This document shows, piece after piece, positions 15,765 to 26,289 of a stretch of 51,784 bases of DNA. Made by a program: the position numbers and the translations under genes. This DNA comes from Gemmatimonadota bacterium. GTDB lineage: Bacteria; Gemmatimonadota; Gemmatimonadetes; Gemmatimonadales; Gemmatimonadaceae. Within the stretch, counting starts at the first letter, position 1. Every line of letters starts with the position of its first letter. The stretch is from positions 1 through 51,784 of the forward strand of contig JAQBYI010000023.1 in NCBI GenBank assembly GCA_027622655.1, written 5' to 3'. The notes under the pieces are model-generated. The model worked only from the letters and a program-made list of their open reading frames with translations. It ran no database searches and had not been told where the DNA came from.

Positions 15765-16963
15765 GCGGCCCACTGTTCGTGCTGTACGACGATTCCACTG
15801 CCCGGGCAGCCGAACCCTTCGCACTCACACGCCCGTTTAGCGAACTGAGAGCTGGAGCGGTGGTGATTCGCAAGCGCTGGGAACGAGCCCTCGGCGGCAC
15901 GGCAGATGGTGTGTGCTGCGACGCGCACCTGCGCGCGTATGACGAACTGGGTGCACCCGCGGCCCGTTCGGGCACGATCGCAGCCGGGACCGTGATCGTG
16001 AACTCTCGGTTTGCACCGACCCTTGACGCCGGCGTGGCAGCGCTCGCGCCCGGGGATTCGCTGCGCGCCGATGGCAAAGTGGTAGCTGTTGCGCTCGGCG
16101 TCGCTATGTCCAGCGATGAGCTTGCCGACGGCGCCGCGTCGCTCGACCGGCTGGCTTCACGAGACGCTGGGAGCTTGGACGGTTGGTGGATGGAGAATGC
16201 TTGGGATCTCGTCCGTCACCTTCCTGAAATGCTCACCGCCGACGCGCGGGTGCTCGCTGACGATTGTCCGGACGGGCCGCCTGCACATATATCGGTACTC
16301 GGTGAACACCGCCTCGCCGTCCAGCCAGGCGCGTACCTCGAGCCGCACGTGGTTGTGGACACCACCAACGGCGATGTCGTGATCATGGAAGGGGCTCGCA
16401 TCGGGGCATTCACGAGGCTTGCCGGCCCATGCGTGATTGGCCGACATGCCCGCATCGAGAGCGGCAGAATCACGACCTCCGCGATCGGTGAACACTCGCG
16501 AGTCTGCGGAGAAATGAGCGTCGTCATCGTCGCTGGGCACGCCAACAAAGCGCACGACGGATTTGTGGGCCACAGCGTGATCGGCCGCTGGGCGAATCTT
16601 GGAGCGGGCACGACAACGAGCAACCTCAAGAACAGCTACGGAGCTGTGCGCATGCGCGACACCCGCGGTGAGCACGACACGGGGATGCAGTTTCTGGGTT
16701 CCCTTGTCGGCGACCATGCGAAACTGGCGATCGGAACGCGGCTCATGACCGGAACGATCGTCGGTGCGGGAGCAAATGTTTTCGGCGATCGCGCGCCAGA
16801 CAAGTTCGTACCGCCATTCGCATGGGGCGATCGGGCGCCATTCCAGCGGTACGAACTCGCCAAATTCCTCTCCGTCGCCGAGCACGTGATGCGGCGGCGT
16901 GGCGTTGATCTCTCGGCGGGCATGCACGATACACTCGCGGCTGCGTGGGAGGCATCGCGCTGA
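15761..16963 (+). CDS. GlmU-like sugar nucleotidyltransferase/acyltransferase (alternative bacterial GlmU family)
   Basis: A 400-residue protein with an N-terminal half that starts LFVLYDDSTARAAEPFALTRP, typical of the divergent GlmU family in which the classical LAAGxGTRM loop is absent. The C-terminal half (about 185-370) is a left-handed beta-helix of hexapeptide repeats, for example IMEGARIGAFTRLAGPCVIG, VIGRWANLGAGTTTSNLKN and IGTRLMTGTIVGAGANVFG. It probably makes UDP-GlcNAc from glucosamine-1-phosphate or a related activated sugar, feeding MurA and glycan synthesis. The GTG overlaps the manC stop by 4 bp. Confidence 0.82.
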   Translation: MSGPLFVLYDDSTARAAEPFALTRPFSELRAGAVVIRKRWERALGGTADGVCCDAHLRAYDELGAPAARSGTIAAGTVIVNSRFAPTLDAGVAALAPGDSLRADGKVVAVALGVAMSSDELADGAASLDRLASRDAGSLDGWWMENAWDLVRHLPEMLTADARVLADDCPDGPPAHISVLGEHRLAVQPGAYLEPHVVVDTTNGDVVIMEGARIGAFTRLAGPCVIGRHARIESGRITTSAIGEHSRVCGEMSVVIVAGHANKAHDGFVGHSVIGRWANLGAGTTTSNLKNSYGAVRMRDTRGEHDTGMQFLGSLVGDHAKLAIGTRLMTGTIVGAGANVFGDRAPDKFVPPFAWGDRAPFQRYELAKFLSVAEHVMRRRGVDLSAGMHDTLAAAWEASR

Positions 16964-17757
16964 TGCGAATTGTCGCGCTCGCGAGTGGAAGCAGCGGGAA
17001 CGCGATACTCGTGGATTCGGGCGACACCCGAATTCTCGTGGATTGCGGGATTGGCCCGCGCACGCTCAAGACGCGGCTCGCCCCACTCGGCATTCGCCCC
17101 GATGAAATCAGTGCTGTCGTCGTCACGCACGAGCATTCCGATCACACGCGTGGAATTCCAACCGCGTTGTCTCGCTGGCGCTGGATGGTGGCCGGGAGTG
17201 CCGGCACGATTCGCGGACTTTCGGCCGAATGCCGCCAGACTGCGACGGTGATCCGACAGCAACTGCGGATCGGCGGACTGGACATCGATCTCATCCCGAT
17301 CGCGCACGACGCGAACGAGCCGACTGCCATAGCGATCACGGACCGTGCGAGCGGCATCCGAGCCGGTATCGCACACGATCTCGGGCAACCGTCGGACGCC
17401 TTGATTGCAGCGTTTCGAGGAGTCGACCTGCTCTGCATTGAGGCCAATCACGATGCGGAGATGTTGCGAAATGGCCCCTATCCCGTTTTCCTCAAGCAAC
17501 GGGTGGCAAGCGGCACGGGCCATTTGAGCAACGATCAGTCCGCTGCATTCATTGACGCTGTTTCGACGCGTGAGCTGCGCGCGGTGCTCCTGTTGCACTT
17601 GAGCGCAGTGAACAACTCGCCGGCGGTTGCGTGCGCTGCCACGAAACGCGGCATAAATCGGCGCGCCCGGCGCGCCACACTCGCGGCTGCGATACGCAAA
17701 GCAACCAGTCCCCCGATCGGCGATCACCACGACATTCAGTTCGCGTTGGCGATCTAG
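16963..17757 (+). CDS. MBL-fold metallohydrolase, WalJ/YycJ-like
   Basis: A 264-residue metallo-beta-lactamase-fold protein. The ATG at 16963 gives the typical MRIVALASGSSGNAILVDSG start; the metal-binding motif is His56-x-His58-x-Asp60-His61 in THEHSDH, with later metal ligands probably the His in HDANE, Asp in AHDLGQPSD and the His in GTGHLSND and LLHLS. It resembles YycJ/WalJ, proposed to act as a 5'-exonuclease in DNA metabolism, but MBL families are functionally diverse and I would not name a substrate. A longer frame from 16945 lies inside the preceding gene. The ATG overlaps the preceding TGA. A strong terminator follows. Confidence 0.88.
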   Translation: MRIVALASGSSGNAILVDSGDTRILVDCGIGPRTLKTRLAPLGIRPDEISAVVVTHEHSDHTRGIPTALSRWRWMVAGSAGTIRGLSAECRQTATVIRQQLRIGGLDIDLIPIAHDANEPTAIAITDRASGIRAGIAHDLGQPSDALIAAFRGVDLLCIEANHDAEMLRNGPYPVFLKQRVASGTGHLSNDQSAAFIDAVSTRELRAVLLLHLSAVNNSPAVACAATKRGINRRARRATLAAAIRKATSPPIGDHHDIQFALAI

Positions 17758-17789
17758 CCGCAGCGACGCCGTGGGACTACTGCGAATGC

Positions 17790-17826
17790 AAAGCGGGGGC
17801 GCCGATACTCGGCGCCCCCGCTTTTT
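17790..17826. terminator. Bidirectional intrinsic terminator between the plus-strand operon and groEL
   Basis: A perfect 12-bp stem (AGCGGGGGCGCC, 7-nt loop, GGCGCCCCCGCT) with TTTTT on the plus side and AAA on the other side. It ends the roadblock-to-metallohydrolase operon and can also stop groEL transcription from the opposite strand. Confidence 0.93.
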
Positions 17827-17850
17827 CCATCGTGCTTCTGTAGGGCTCTA

Positions 17851-19491
<1,641 letters not shown>

Positions 19492-19526
19492 CTATTGATG
19501 TCTGAGGTCTATGCGACGTCGGCGGT

Positions 19527-19835
19527 TCAGCCGACGACTGCGAGGATGTCCGACTCGCGCAGGATGAGCATCTGCACGTTGTCGAGCGTCACCTCTGTGC
19601 CCGAGTACTTTCCGTAGAGGATTTTGTCGCCGACCTTCACTTCCATGGCGACGCGCTTGCCGTCCTCAGTACGACCGGGTCCGACGGCGACAACCTCACC
19701 TTGCTGCGGCTTTTCCTTGGCGGTATCTGGGATGTACAGGCCACCACGCATCTGCTCGGTTTCCTCGGACGGCTTGACAACCACCCGATCCGAGAGCGGC
19801 GCGACTTTGGGCGCCGATGCGCTCTTTGCTGCCAT
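19527..19835 (-). CDS. groS: 10 kDa co-chaperonin GroES
   Basis: Heptameric lid of the GroEL chamber. From the ATG at 19835 (GAGGAG upstream) the product is 102 residues and starts [20 protein letters not shown]; the mobile-loop region [20 protein letters not shown] and the [12 protein letters not shown] dome-region segment are clear. The frame is open to 19892 but that extension crosses the promoter. The ten-residue Ala/Lys-rich stretch before PLSDRVVV is a slightly longer N-terminus than in E. coli. First gene of groES-groEL. Confidence 0.98.
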   Translation of the reverse strand: MAAKSASAPKVAPLSDRVVVKPSEETEQMRGGLYIPDTAKEKPQQGEVVAVGPGRTEDGKRVAMEVKVGDKILYGKYSGTEVTLDNVQMLILRESDILAVVG

Positions 19836-19882
19836 ATTGCGAACTCCTCGTGCTGTGGGTTCTGGAATCGAACGAAAACCTA

Positions 19883-19912
19883 ATATTAGCACTCAACGCG
19901 TGCGAGTGCCAA
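19883..19912 (-). promoter_or_regulatory. groES-groEL promoter
   Basis: On the minus strand TTGGCA (19912-19907), 18 nt, TAATAT (19888-19883). The promoter lies almost exactly on top of the CIRCE operator, so HrcA bound there would cover both boxes and block RNA polymerase. Confidence 0.65.
19886..19912. promoter_or_regulatory. CIRCE operator (HrcA-binding site)
   Basis: TTAGCACTC - 9 nt - GAGTGCCAA. The consensus is TTAGCACTC-N9-GAGTGCTAA, so one arm has a single change. Position, 51 nt before the groES ATG, is typical. It shows that the cell has HrcA, although hrcA is not in this window. Confidence 0.96.
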
Positions 19913-20003
19913 CAACTGAAGGCGATCTACCAGAACCTCCCGACTCGCAGACTTTCGAATGCTCCCAGTGAAAGGTGAACAGCGGCAAGGCATTGCGCAG
20001 TAA

Positions 20004-20804
20004 CTACTTACAACTCTTTTTGGGGCGTTTGGCAGGCTGGGCGAGCAGTTTGTGAGCTATGGCCAGGCCGACCAGAGTGAGGTCCGGCTCGATACGGTCC
20101 AACTCGGTGCACAGCGCCATGAACCGCGGCGCGAGGCCACCGGTGGCAATGACGACCGGCTTCGTCCGCTTGGGCCATTCCCGTTTGATGCGACGAACGA
20201 TCCCATCGATCATGTCAGCTGCGCCGAGCACGACGCCAGCGCGAATGCACTCACTGGTGCGCGTCCCAATCACCAGCTCGGGCGCGATGAGCTCGGTTGC
20301 AGCAAGCATGGACGTCCTCTTGAAGAGCGACTCGCCCGCGATTTGCACGCCGGGTGCGATGACGCCACCAATGAACGCGCCGTCGGCGGTGATGCAGTCG
20401 AAGGTCGTTGCCGTTCCCATGTCCACGACAATGCAGTCGCAGTGGTGAAGCTGACTCGCCGCGAGCGTGTTGATGACGCGGTCGGCACCAACCGTGCGAG
20501 GTTCGTCCACTTCCAACCGGATCGGCAGGACCGACTTCGCGTCCACAACGAGCGGGCGCGCTCCGGCGATGCGTTGGCATGCATCTGAAAGCGCCGCTGT
20601 CGAGGACGGGACCACCGAGCCGATCGCCGCGCCGTGAACGCGATACTCATGCTTCGCACTGTCGAGAAGAGCGCGAAGCAGGATGTACATCTCATCCGGC
20701 GTTCGTGACGAATCGGTCGTGACCCGCCACCGCTCAACGACAGTGAGGCCGTCGCAGATTCCAATGGTCGTTTCAGAATTCCCAGCGTCGACGACAAGGA
20801 TCAT
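20004..20804 (-). CDS. coaX: Type III pantothenate kinase
   Basis: First step of coenzyme A synthesis. The 266-residue product shows the ASKHA-fold phosphate motifs of CoaX: MILVVDAGNSETTIG at the N-terminus, GADRVIN (about 106-112), and VVDMGTATTFDCI (about 126-138). It overlaps birA by 4 bp, the common CoaX/BirA pairing in bacteria. It is the last gene of the long minus-strand run that starts at moxR. No clear intrinsic terminator follows it before the groE promoter region. Confidence 0.96.
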   Translation of the reverse strand: MILVVDAGNSETTIGICDGLTVVERWRVTTDSSRTPDEMYILLRALLDSAKHEYRVHGAAIGSVVPSSTAALSDACQRIAGARPLVVDAKSVLPIRLEVDEPRTVGADRVINTLAASQLHHCDCIVVDMGTATTFDCITADGAFIGGVIAPGVQIAGESLFKRTSMLAATELIAPELVIGTRTSECIRAGVVLGAADMIDGIVRRIKREWPKRTKPVVIATGGLAPRFMALCTELDRIEPDLTLVGLAIAHKLLAQPAKRPKKSCK

Positions 20805-21547
20805 GCACCCTCCGGTGCCAACACAATTGAACCGCGTCGGAAAAGTTCGCGCCCCGACGCCGTCTCCACCACCAGCGCGCCATTCGCCGTGATTCCACGC
20901 GCGACGCCTACGGCGGGCTCGGTGAGGCGCGCGTCACGCAACATGTCTCGAACAGCGTAGAGCCGAAGCTCCTCGTCCGTCAGTTCGCCAACGCTGGCGC
21001 ACGCTTCTGCCACAGGGCCCACAACGGCACGCAGCAGCTCACTCCGCAGCACGCCGGCACGCAACCCGATCCCACGTGGCTGATCGGCAGGGGGAACGAG
21101 ATTTATCCCCACGCCGACGGCGACCCATTCCAGTTTCGCTTCCCGCCACCGCGCCTCCACCAGCACTCCACCCAGTTTACGCCCCTGCGAGAACAAGTCG
21201 TTCGGCCACTTCAGCGTAACGCGGCCCTCCGCGAATCGGTCCAGCGCGGTTGCCAGACAGAGGCCAATCCTGATGCTCAGGACGTCGAGGGCGTTCGTGT
21301 CTATGCCGCGATGAATCGACGTCGCCCAAAGCCCGCGACCGGGGTCGGAAATCCAGCGTCGACCAAATCGGCCCCTCCCGGCAAACTGATGCTCGGCGAC
21401 CACCACCGTTCCTGACTCCGGCCCGCTCTGCGCCAGTCGATGCGCTTCGTCCATGGTCGAGCCTACCGTGTGGTGCACCACCATCCGTGGAGCGCCCACA
21501 TGAGCGGCGAGCGCAACCGCGTCGAGTCCGTCGACCAGTACCGTCAC
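20801..21547 (-). CDS. birA: Biotin-[acetyl-CoA-carboxylase] ligase BirA, without DNA-binding domain
   Basis: Attaches biotin to carboxyl carrier proteins. The 248-residue product has the catalytic-domain motifs GRGRFGRRW and TLKWPNDLF, a GVGINL segment, and a small C-terminal SH3-like domain. The N-terminal helix-turn-helix of the E. coli type is missing, so it is a ligase only and does not act as the biotin repressor. The GTG at 21547 overlaps the uppP stop by 4 bp in the pattern used throughout this operon; a second GTG at 21562 would add five residues. Confidence 0.94.
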   Translation of the reverse strand: MTVLVDGLDAVALAAHVGAPRMVVHHTVGSTMDEAHRLAQSGPESGTVVVAEHQFAGRGRFGRRWISDPGRGLWATSIHRGIDTNALDVLSIRIGLCLATALDRFAEGRVTLKWPNDLFSQGRKLGGVLVEARWREAKLEWVAVGVGINLVPPADQPRGIGLRAGVLRSELLRAVVGPVAEACASVGELTDEELRLYAVRDMLRDARLTEPAVGVARGITANGALVVETASGRELFRRGSIVLAPEGA

Positions 21548-22347
21548 TGCGAACGCGCCCACACGAGTCCGAGCACGGCAACGCCAAGCACCACGCGATA
21601 GACCGCGAACACGCCGAGGCCACGTTGCCGTACGTACTTGAGCAACACGGAAATCGCGAGCCAGCCGCTGAGCGCCGCTGCGGCCATCCCGACAAGCACC
21701 GGGGTAAGGTCAGGCGAGCGAAGCGCCTCCGGCGCTTTCAGCGCCGCCGCCGCCGCCGTGATGGGCATTGACATGAGAAAGCTGAACGTCGCGGCGCCAC
21801 CGCGATCAAAGCCGAGCGCGCGCCCCGCCGTGATGGTCGCCCCTGACCGCGACACGCCGGGCACAATCGCGCATGCCTGCGCAAGACCGATGAGCACCGC
21901 ATCGCGCCAACCCATTGACGCCAGCGGCCGACTCGTCGGCGAGCCGCGATCGACGACCCAGAGAATCGCCCCCATCACTATCAGGGCAGAGGCGGTCAAC
22001 GCCGGCGCGCGAAAAATGGTCTCTGCCTGCTGCTGCAACGCGTAGCCGATCGCTGCGCCCGGAACTGTGCCGACTACCAGCAACCCCAAGCGACGCCCGG
22101 ACTCACCTTCAAGACGGCGCGCCCGAATGGACGCGATCCCTCCGCGCGTGAGGGCAATCCACTCTGAACGGAAGTACCACAGCACCGCGGCCAGCGTGCC
22201 TATGTGAAGTGCGACATCGAACGCCAAACCGGGCTCTTCCCACCCGAACGCCCACGGCGCCAGCGAGAGGTGCGCCGAACTGCTGACAGGAAGAAACTCA
22301 GCGAGCCCCTGCAGGACGCCGAGCACAACGGCCTGAAACGTGGTCAT
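21544..22347 (-). CDS. uppP: Undecaprenyl-diphosphatase UppP/BacA
   Basis: Integral membrane phosphatase that recycles the lipid carrier undecaprenyl diphosphate for cell-wall and glycan synthesis; it also gives bacitracin tolerance. The 267-residue product has several hydrophobic segments and the two family motifs: EFLPVSSSAHL (about 17-27) and IVPGVSRSGATITAGRALGF. It lies 47 nt after bshA. Its end overlaps birA by 4 or 19 bp depending on the birA start. Confidence 0.96.
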   Translation of the reverse strand: MTTFQAVVLGVLQGLAEFLPVSSSAHLSLAPWAFGWEEPGLAFDVALHIGTLAAVLWYFRSEWIALTRGGIASIRARRLEGESGRRLGLLVVGTVPGAAIGYALQQQAETIFRAPALTASALIVMGAILWVVDRGSPTSRPLASMGWRDAVLIGLAQACAIVPGVSRSGATITAGRALGFDRGGAATFSFLMSMPITAAAAALKAPEALRSPDLTPVLVGMAAAALSGWLAISVLLKYVRQRGLGVFAVYRVVLGVAVLGLVWARSQ

Positions 22348-22394
22348 TGGGCGCCGTGCGCCTTAGCTGGAGATCGATACCGGCGACTGATGCA

Positions 22395-23519
22395 TCACAG
22401 CACTGACCGGTAGACCGCTTCGTAGCGGGACACGACATCGTCGATGCCAAACAGCGCGCGGGCCCGTTGTACTCCAGCTGCGCTCTGCCTTTCCCAGAGA
22501 GCGCGATCGGTAAGTAACTCCGCGAGCGCCGAAGCGAGCGCATCCGTGTCTCCCACGGGACGCAGCGCTCCGGTGACGCCGTCCTCGACTACTTCAACGA
22601 TTCCACCGACGCCGGCGGCGACGACGGGTACACCGCACGCCATCGCCTCGAGCGCGCTGAGGCCGAAACTCTCGCGGTCAGTCGTCAGTATGTACGCGTC
22701 AGCGACCGCCAGCAGCGGGGCAACGGCGTCGATTCGGCCGAGAAAACGCACGTACTTGGCGACGCCTAGTCGGCGCGATTCCGCTTCCGCGACGTGGCGA
22801 TCCGGGCCGTCGCCGACCATCACGAGGACGGCGGGAACGGTTTCGCGCAGTTTTGCGAACGTCGCGATGATATCACGCACGCGCTTCACCGGACGGAAAT
22901 TCGAAATGTGCATGACCAATGGACTATCGCTGGCCAGCTCGCGCCTGAGCGTCGCATCGCGCCGCTCCGGTGTATAGACAGCCGGATCGATGAAATTCGG
23001 AATGACATCCACCCGGCCGTTCGCACAGCCGAAGGCGCGGATCGTCTCTTCCTTCAGGAACTCCGACACGGCGGTGATGCGATCGGACTTCTCGATGGAA
23101 AACTTCGTGATTGCGTGGTAGGAACTATCCTGGCCAACAATCGTGATGTCCGTACCGTGCAGCGTGGTCACGACGGGAATCGAGCGTCCGGATTCGGCGA
23201 GCATCTGCTTGGCGAGCCACGCACTCGTGGCATGTGGAATCGCGTAGTGCACGTGAAGGAGATCCAGGTCACTCTGTTGCGCGACCTCGTGCATCTTCAC
23301 GGCAAGAGCCAGATCGTACGGCGGGTACTGAAAGAGCGGGTACTGGCCCATCGACACTTCATGGAACGAGACACGCGGCACGAACACCGGCAGCCGGAAC
23401 GGTTGCTCGTAGGTGATAAAATGGACTTCGTGGCCTCGTGCGGCGAGCGCAATCCCAAGTTCCGTCGCGACTGCGCCAGACCCGCCATAGGTCGGATAGC
23501 ACGTAATGCCGATCTTCAC
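22395..23519 (-). CDS. bshA: N-acetyl-alpha-D-glucosaminyl L-malate synthase BshA
   Basis: GT4-family glycosyltransferase that joins UDP-GlcNAc to L-malate, the first step of bacillithiol synthesis. The GTG at 23519 gives a 374-residue protein starting VKIGITCYPTYGGSGAVATE, the BshA hallmark. Other features are HVHYAIPHA, TLHGTDITIVG, VIPNFID, and the C-terminal ESFGLSALEAMACGVPVVAA donor-site motif. The GTG overlaps the miaA stop by 4 bp. A bacillithiol-type thiol would fit with the neighbouring aerotolerance genes; bshB and bshC are not in the window. Confidence 0.92.
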   Translation of the reverse strand: MKIGITCYPTYGGSGAVATELGIALAARGHEVHFITYEQPFRLPVFVPRVSFHEVSMGQYPLFQYPPYDLALAVKMHEVAQQSDLDLLHVHYAIPHATSAWLAKQMLAESGRSIPVVTTLHGTDITIVGQDSSYHAITKFSIEKSDRITAVSEFLKEETIRAFGCANGRVDVIPNFIDPAVYTPERRDATLRRELASDSPLVMHISNFRPVKRVRDIIATFAKLRETVPAVLVMVGDGPDRHVAEAESRRLGVAKYVRFLGRIDAVAPLLAVADAYILTTDRESFGLSALEAMACGVPVVAAGVGGIVEVVEDGVTGALRPVGDTDALASALAELLTDRALWERQSAAGVQRARALFGIDDVVSRYEAVYRSVL

Positions 23520-24454
23520 GTCATTTCCTCCGCTCGCCACCAGGCATCAGCCGCCGCCTCGGCGTCGGCGCCGCGCGGATCGACACGAGTCACGTCGGCA
23601 CCTTCCAGCTGATGCCGGAACCACGTCCGCTGGCGCTTGGCGTATTGTCGGGTCCCGACAAGTATAGTCGAGCGGGCCTCGCTGATGCTCGTCTTGCCCA
23701 GTGCGACATTGCGAACCGCAGCATAGCCACACGCCTGCCAGGCCGGCGCGTCGGCGGGAACTTCGTCAGCGAGCATTCGCGCCTCTTCCACCCAACCGCG
23801 TTCGATCATGTCATCGATACGCTGTTCGAGCTGTGGCGCCAACGCATCAGCGGGATCAACGACGAACCAGCGGGCCCGATACAGCGGCTGCGTCGCCGCG
23901 TCACGATGCAGGTCGCTCAGCCGTCGTCCGCTCAGCAAGGCGACTTCGGCGGCCCTCAGGAGCTGCGTACGACCCAGGTGTGCGCGCATTGGATCGAGTT
24001 GCTCCACCCATTTTCTCAGATCGGATACGCCTAGTCCGCCAAGCAGATCGCTCAGCGCCGCGCGCCGATCTGAGTCGAGCGGTGGTTCCTGAAAGAATGG
24101 CGCTGTCAGTGCCTTGAGATAGAGGCCCGTACCGCCAACAATGACGACACGATCGGGACCAACCGCTTCGATCCAACGGACCGCGTCTTCGGACCAACGC
24201 GCCGCGGACCAACGCTCACCAGGGTCGGCCACGTCAATTCCGCAGTGCGGAATATGTGCTTGATCTTCGGCACTCGGCTTCGCGGTACCGATGTCGAAGC
24301 GCCGGTAGATCTGCCGCGAATCGGCGCTGATGATCGTCAGACCGTGCCGCTCAGCCAGCCCCATCGCGATCGCCGACTTCCCAGCACCTGTTGGCCCGCA
24401 CACGATACGAAGCACCGACCCCTCAGCGCCGACCGAAGCGGCGCTCGAGTTCAT
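23516..24454 (-). CDS. miaA: tRNA dimethylallyltransferase MiaA
   Basis: Adds the isopentenyl group to A37 of tRNAs that read codons starting with U. The 312-residue protein has the P-loop GPTGAGKSAIA (about 20-30), the substrate motif ISADSRQIYRRFDIGTAKP, and VGGTGLYLKAL. The C-terminal region (RQYAKRQRTWFRHQL) is typical. The ATG lies inside the end of mutL (32 bp overlap); a GTG at 24415, just after the mutL stop, would give a shorter N-terminus that still keeps the P-loop. Confidence 0.95.
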   Translation of the reverse strand: MNSSAASVGAEGSVLRIVCGPTGAGKSAIAMGLAERHGLTIISADSRQIYRRFDIGTAKPSAEDQAHIPHCGIDVADPGERWSAARWSEDAVRWIEAVGPDRVVIVGGTGLYLKALTAPFFQEPPLDSDRRAALSDLLGGLGVSDLRKWVEQLDPMRAHLGRTQLLRAAEVALLSGRRLSDLHRDAATQPLYRARWFVVDPADALAPQLEQRIDDMIERGWVEEARMLADEVPADAPAWQACGYAAVRNVALGKTSISEARSTILVGTRQYAKRQRTWFRHQLEGADVTRVDPRGADAEAAADAWWRAEEMT

Positions 24455-26255
24455 CCCAAGTCAGCTGGACGATTGTGCTCCTGCCGTGAACATCGTGCGC
24501 TGGAAGTGTCGTTCGGGCGAGCGCCACGTAAAGCGCTCGCATTTCATCCGTCGCCAATACGTCGCCGGCCTTGACGGCGCCCTTGCACGCGACCGTAGCC
24601 GCCAGCCGCTCGTGTCGCGCCAACGTTGACGCAGACCGGTCACCCGCGAGCGTCGCCAGCGTCTCCCGGAGGCAGCGTTCCGCATCGAAGCGGGCGTGCG
24701 GCGACGGCACAGCATGCACAGCGATCGCCAGCCCTCCAAACGGCTCGGCCTCAAACCCGAGTCGTGTAAACAGGTCGCGATGCGCGTCGAATGCCTCGAA
24801 CTCTGAAGGCGAGAGATGCAGCGTGAGCGGGAAGAGCAGCGCTTGAGACGCCACGTTCCCGCCCGCCATGCCGAGCATGAAACGCTCGAACAGCACGCGC
24901 TCGTGGGCCGAATGCTGGTCGATGAGCACGATCGCATCGCCTGATTCGAACATCATCCAGGTGCGTCGAAGTTGGATCAGCCGTGGAACCACAACGTCGC
25001 TTGCGGCAGCCTCGGGCGCCGCGGACGATGAACGCACCGCGGACGCCCCGACATCGTCGCTCGCGCCGAATCCAGCTGTCGGTGCAGTGGCGGGCGCACC
25101 GCCGCGAGGAGAGTCATCGTTGCTGCCCGCCCCATGCGTTTCCGCACCCGGCTCGGCGCGGAACAGCGGCGGTGAGTCGGCAGTGCCACCCCGGAGCGCC
25201 TCGATGTCGATGTGCGGTGCGGCCGAACTGACGGCACCCCGGGTGGTGAATGCGAACGTTTCTCCCGCACCAGTACCAAGCGCGTGGCGCACCGCGCGTT
25301 CGACAGCCCGTTCAACGGTCCAGCGATCACGGAATCGCACTTCGGCTTTGGCCGGGTGGACGTTGACGTCAACGTCCTGCACGGGGACCGTGAGTTCAAG
25401 CAGGATGGTCGGTCGCACTCCAGACGGAATCGTGGAGCGGTACGCCGCCTCCGCCGCGCGAACAATGCCGCCGTCGCGCACAGCCCGCCCGTTGACGGAA
25501 AGAAAGACGCGCCGACTGGCGAGACCGACGTCGGCGGGTCGCTCCACCAAGCCACTCACCCGGAATGGGCCGCTGACGTCATCCACGTCCACCATTGAAT
25601 CCGCCGCGGCGCCCCAAATGGCACTCACGCGGTCGCGCAGCGACGTGGCCGGTGCCAACGCCATGACTTCGCGTCCGTTGTGCGTTGCGGACAGCCGCAC
25701 ATCGCGCCGAGCGAGCGCCGCAGAAGTAAGCGTGTCCTGAATCGCGCGCCACTCACTCCGAACACCTTTCATGAACTTGTGCCGAGCCGGCGTATTGAAG
25801 AACAGCGACTCAACTGTAACGGTCGTCCCCCGACGGCGGGCGACGGTGTCAACCAGCTCGCGCTTCCCTCCAACCACGCGCACGCGCGTGGCCTCGCCAT
25901 CGGACGTTGCCGTCTCGATCTCCATTCGCGAGACCGATCCGATTGACGGAAGAGCCTCGCCGCGAAATCCAAAACTGGCAACGCCGACGAGATCCGACGC
26001 GGCGCGGATCTTGGACGTCGCGTGACGCTCCACAGCCAGCGTCGCGTCGGCGCGCTCCATTCCGTGTCCATCGTCCGCCACGCGCACCAGTGCGCGCCCG
26101 CCCTCACCAATCGTGACGTCGATTACGCGCGCCCCGGCATCGAGCGCGTTTTCAAGGAGTTCCTTGACGACCGACGCGGGTCGTTCGACAACTTCTCCGG
26201 CAGCGATCTGATCAGCCACTGCGGACGGGAGTACCGCGATGCGAAGTGCGGTCAT
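24423..26255 (-). CDS. mutL: DNA mismatch repair protein MutL with endonuclease motif
   Basis: The ATG at 26255 gives 610 residues and starts MTALRIAVLPSAVADQIAAG, the conserved MutL beginning; the frame is open to 26396 but the extension is unlike MutL. GHKL ATPase motifs: VVKELLENALDAGA (motif I), DDGHGM (II), ATSKI and GFRGEALPSI (III). The C-terminal domain contains DQHSAHERVLFE, the metal-binding endonuclease motif DQHA(X)2E(X)4E with A to S, plus ACKGAV. This indicates nicking MutL, as in methyl-independent repair. The middle is a Pro/Ala/Ser-rich linker. 34 nt separate it from the Bat fusion gene upstream. Confidence 0.96.
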   Translation of the reverse strand: MTALRIAVLPSAVADQIAAGEVVERPASVVKELLENALDAGARVIDVTIGEGGRALVRVADDGHGMERADATLAVERHATSKIRAASDLVGVASFGFRGEALPSIGSVSRMEIETATSDGEATRVRVVGGKRELVDTVARRRGTTVTVESLFFNTPARHKFMKGVRSEWRAIQDTLTSAALARRDVRLSATHNGREVMALAPATSLRDRVSAIWGAAADSMVDVDDVSGPFRVSGLVERPADVGLASRRVFLSVNGRAVRDGGIVRAAEAAYRSTIPSGVRPTILLELTVPVQDVDVNVHPAKAEVRFRDRWTVERAVERAVRHALGTGAGETFAFTTRGAVSSAAPHIDIEALRGGTADSPPLFRAEPGAETHGAGSNDDSPRGGAPATAPTAGFGASDDVGASAVRSSSAAPEAAASDVVVPRLIQLRRTWMMFESGDAIVLIDQHSAHERVLFERFMLGMAGGNVASQALLFPLTLHLSPSEFEAFDAHRDLFTRLGFEAEPFGGLAIAVHAVPSPHARFDAERCLRETLATLAGDRSASTLARHERLAATVACKGAVKAGDVLATDEMRALYVALARTTLPAHDVHGRSTIVQLTWDELERRFGRR

Positions 26256-26289
26256 GGAACGCGGAATCTCCTGCACAGGCGACGGGTGG

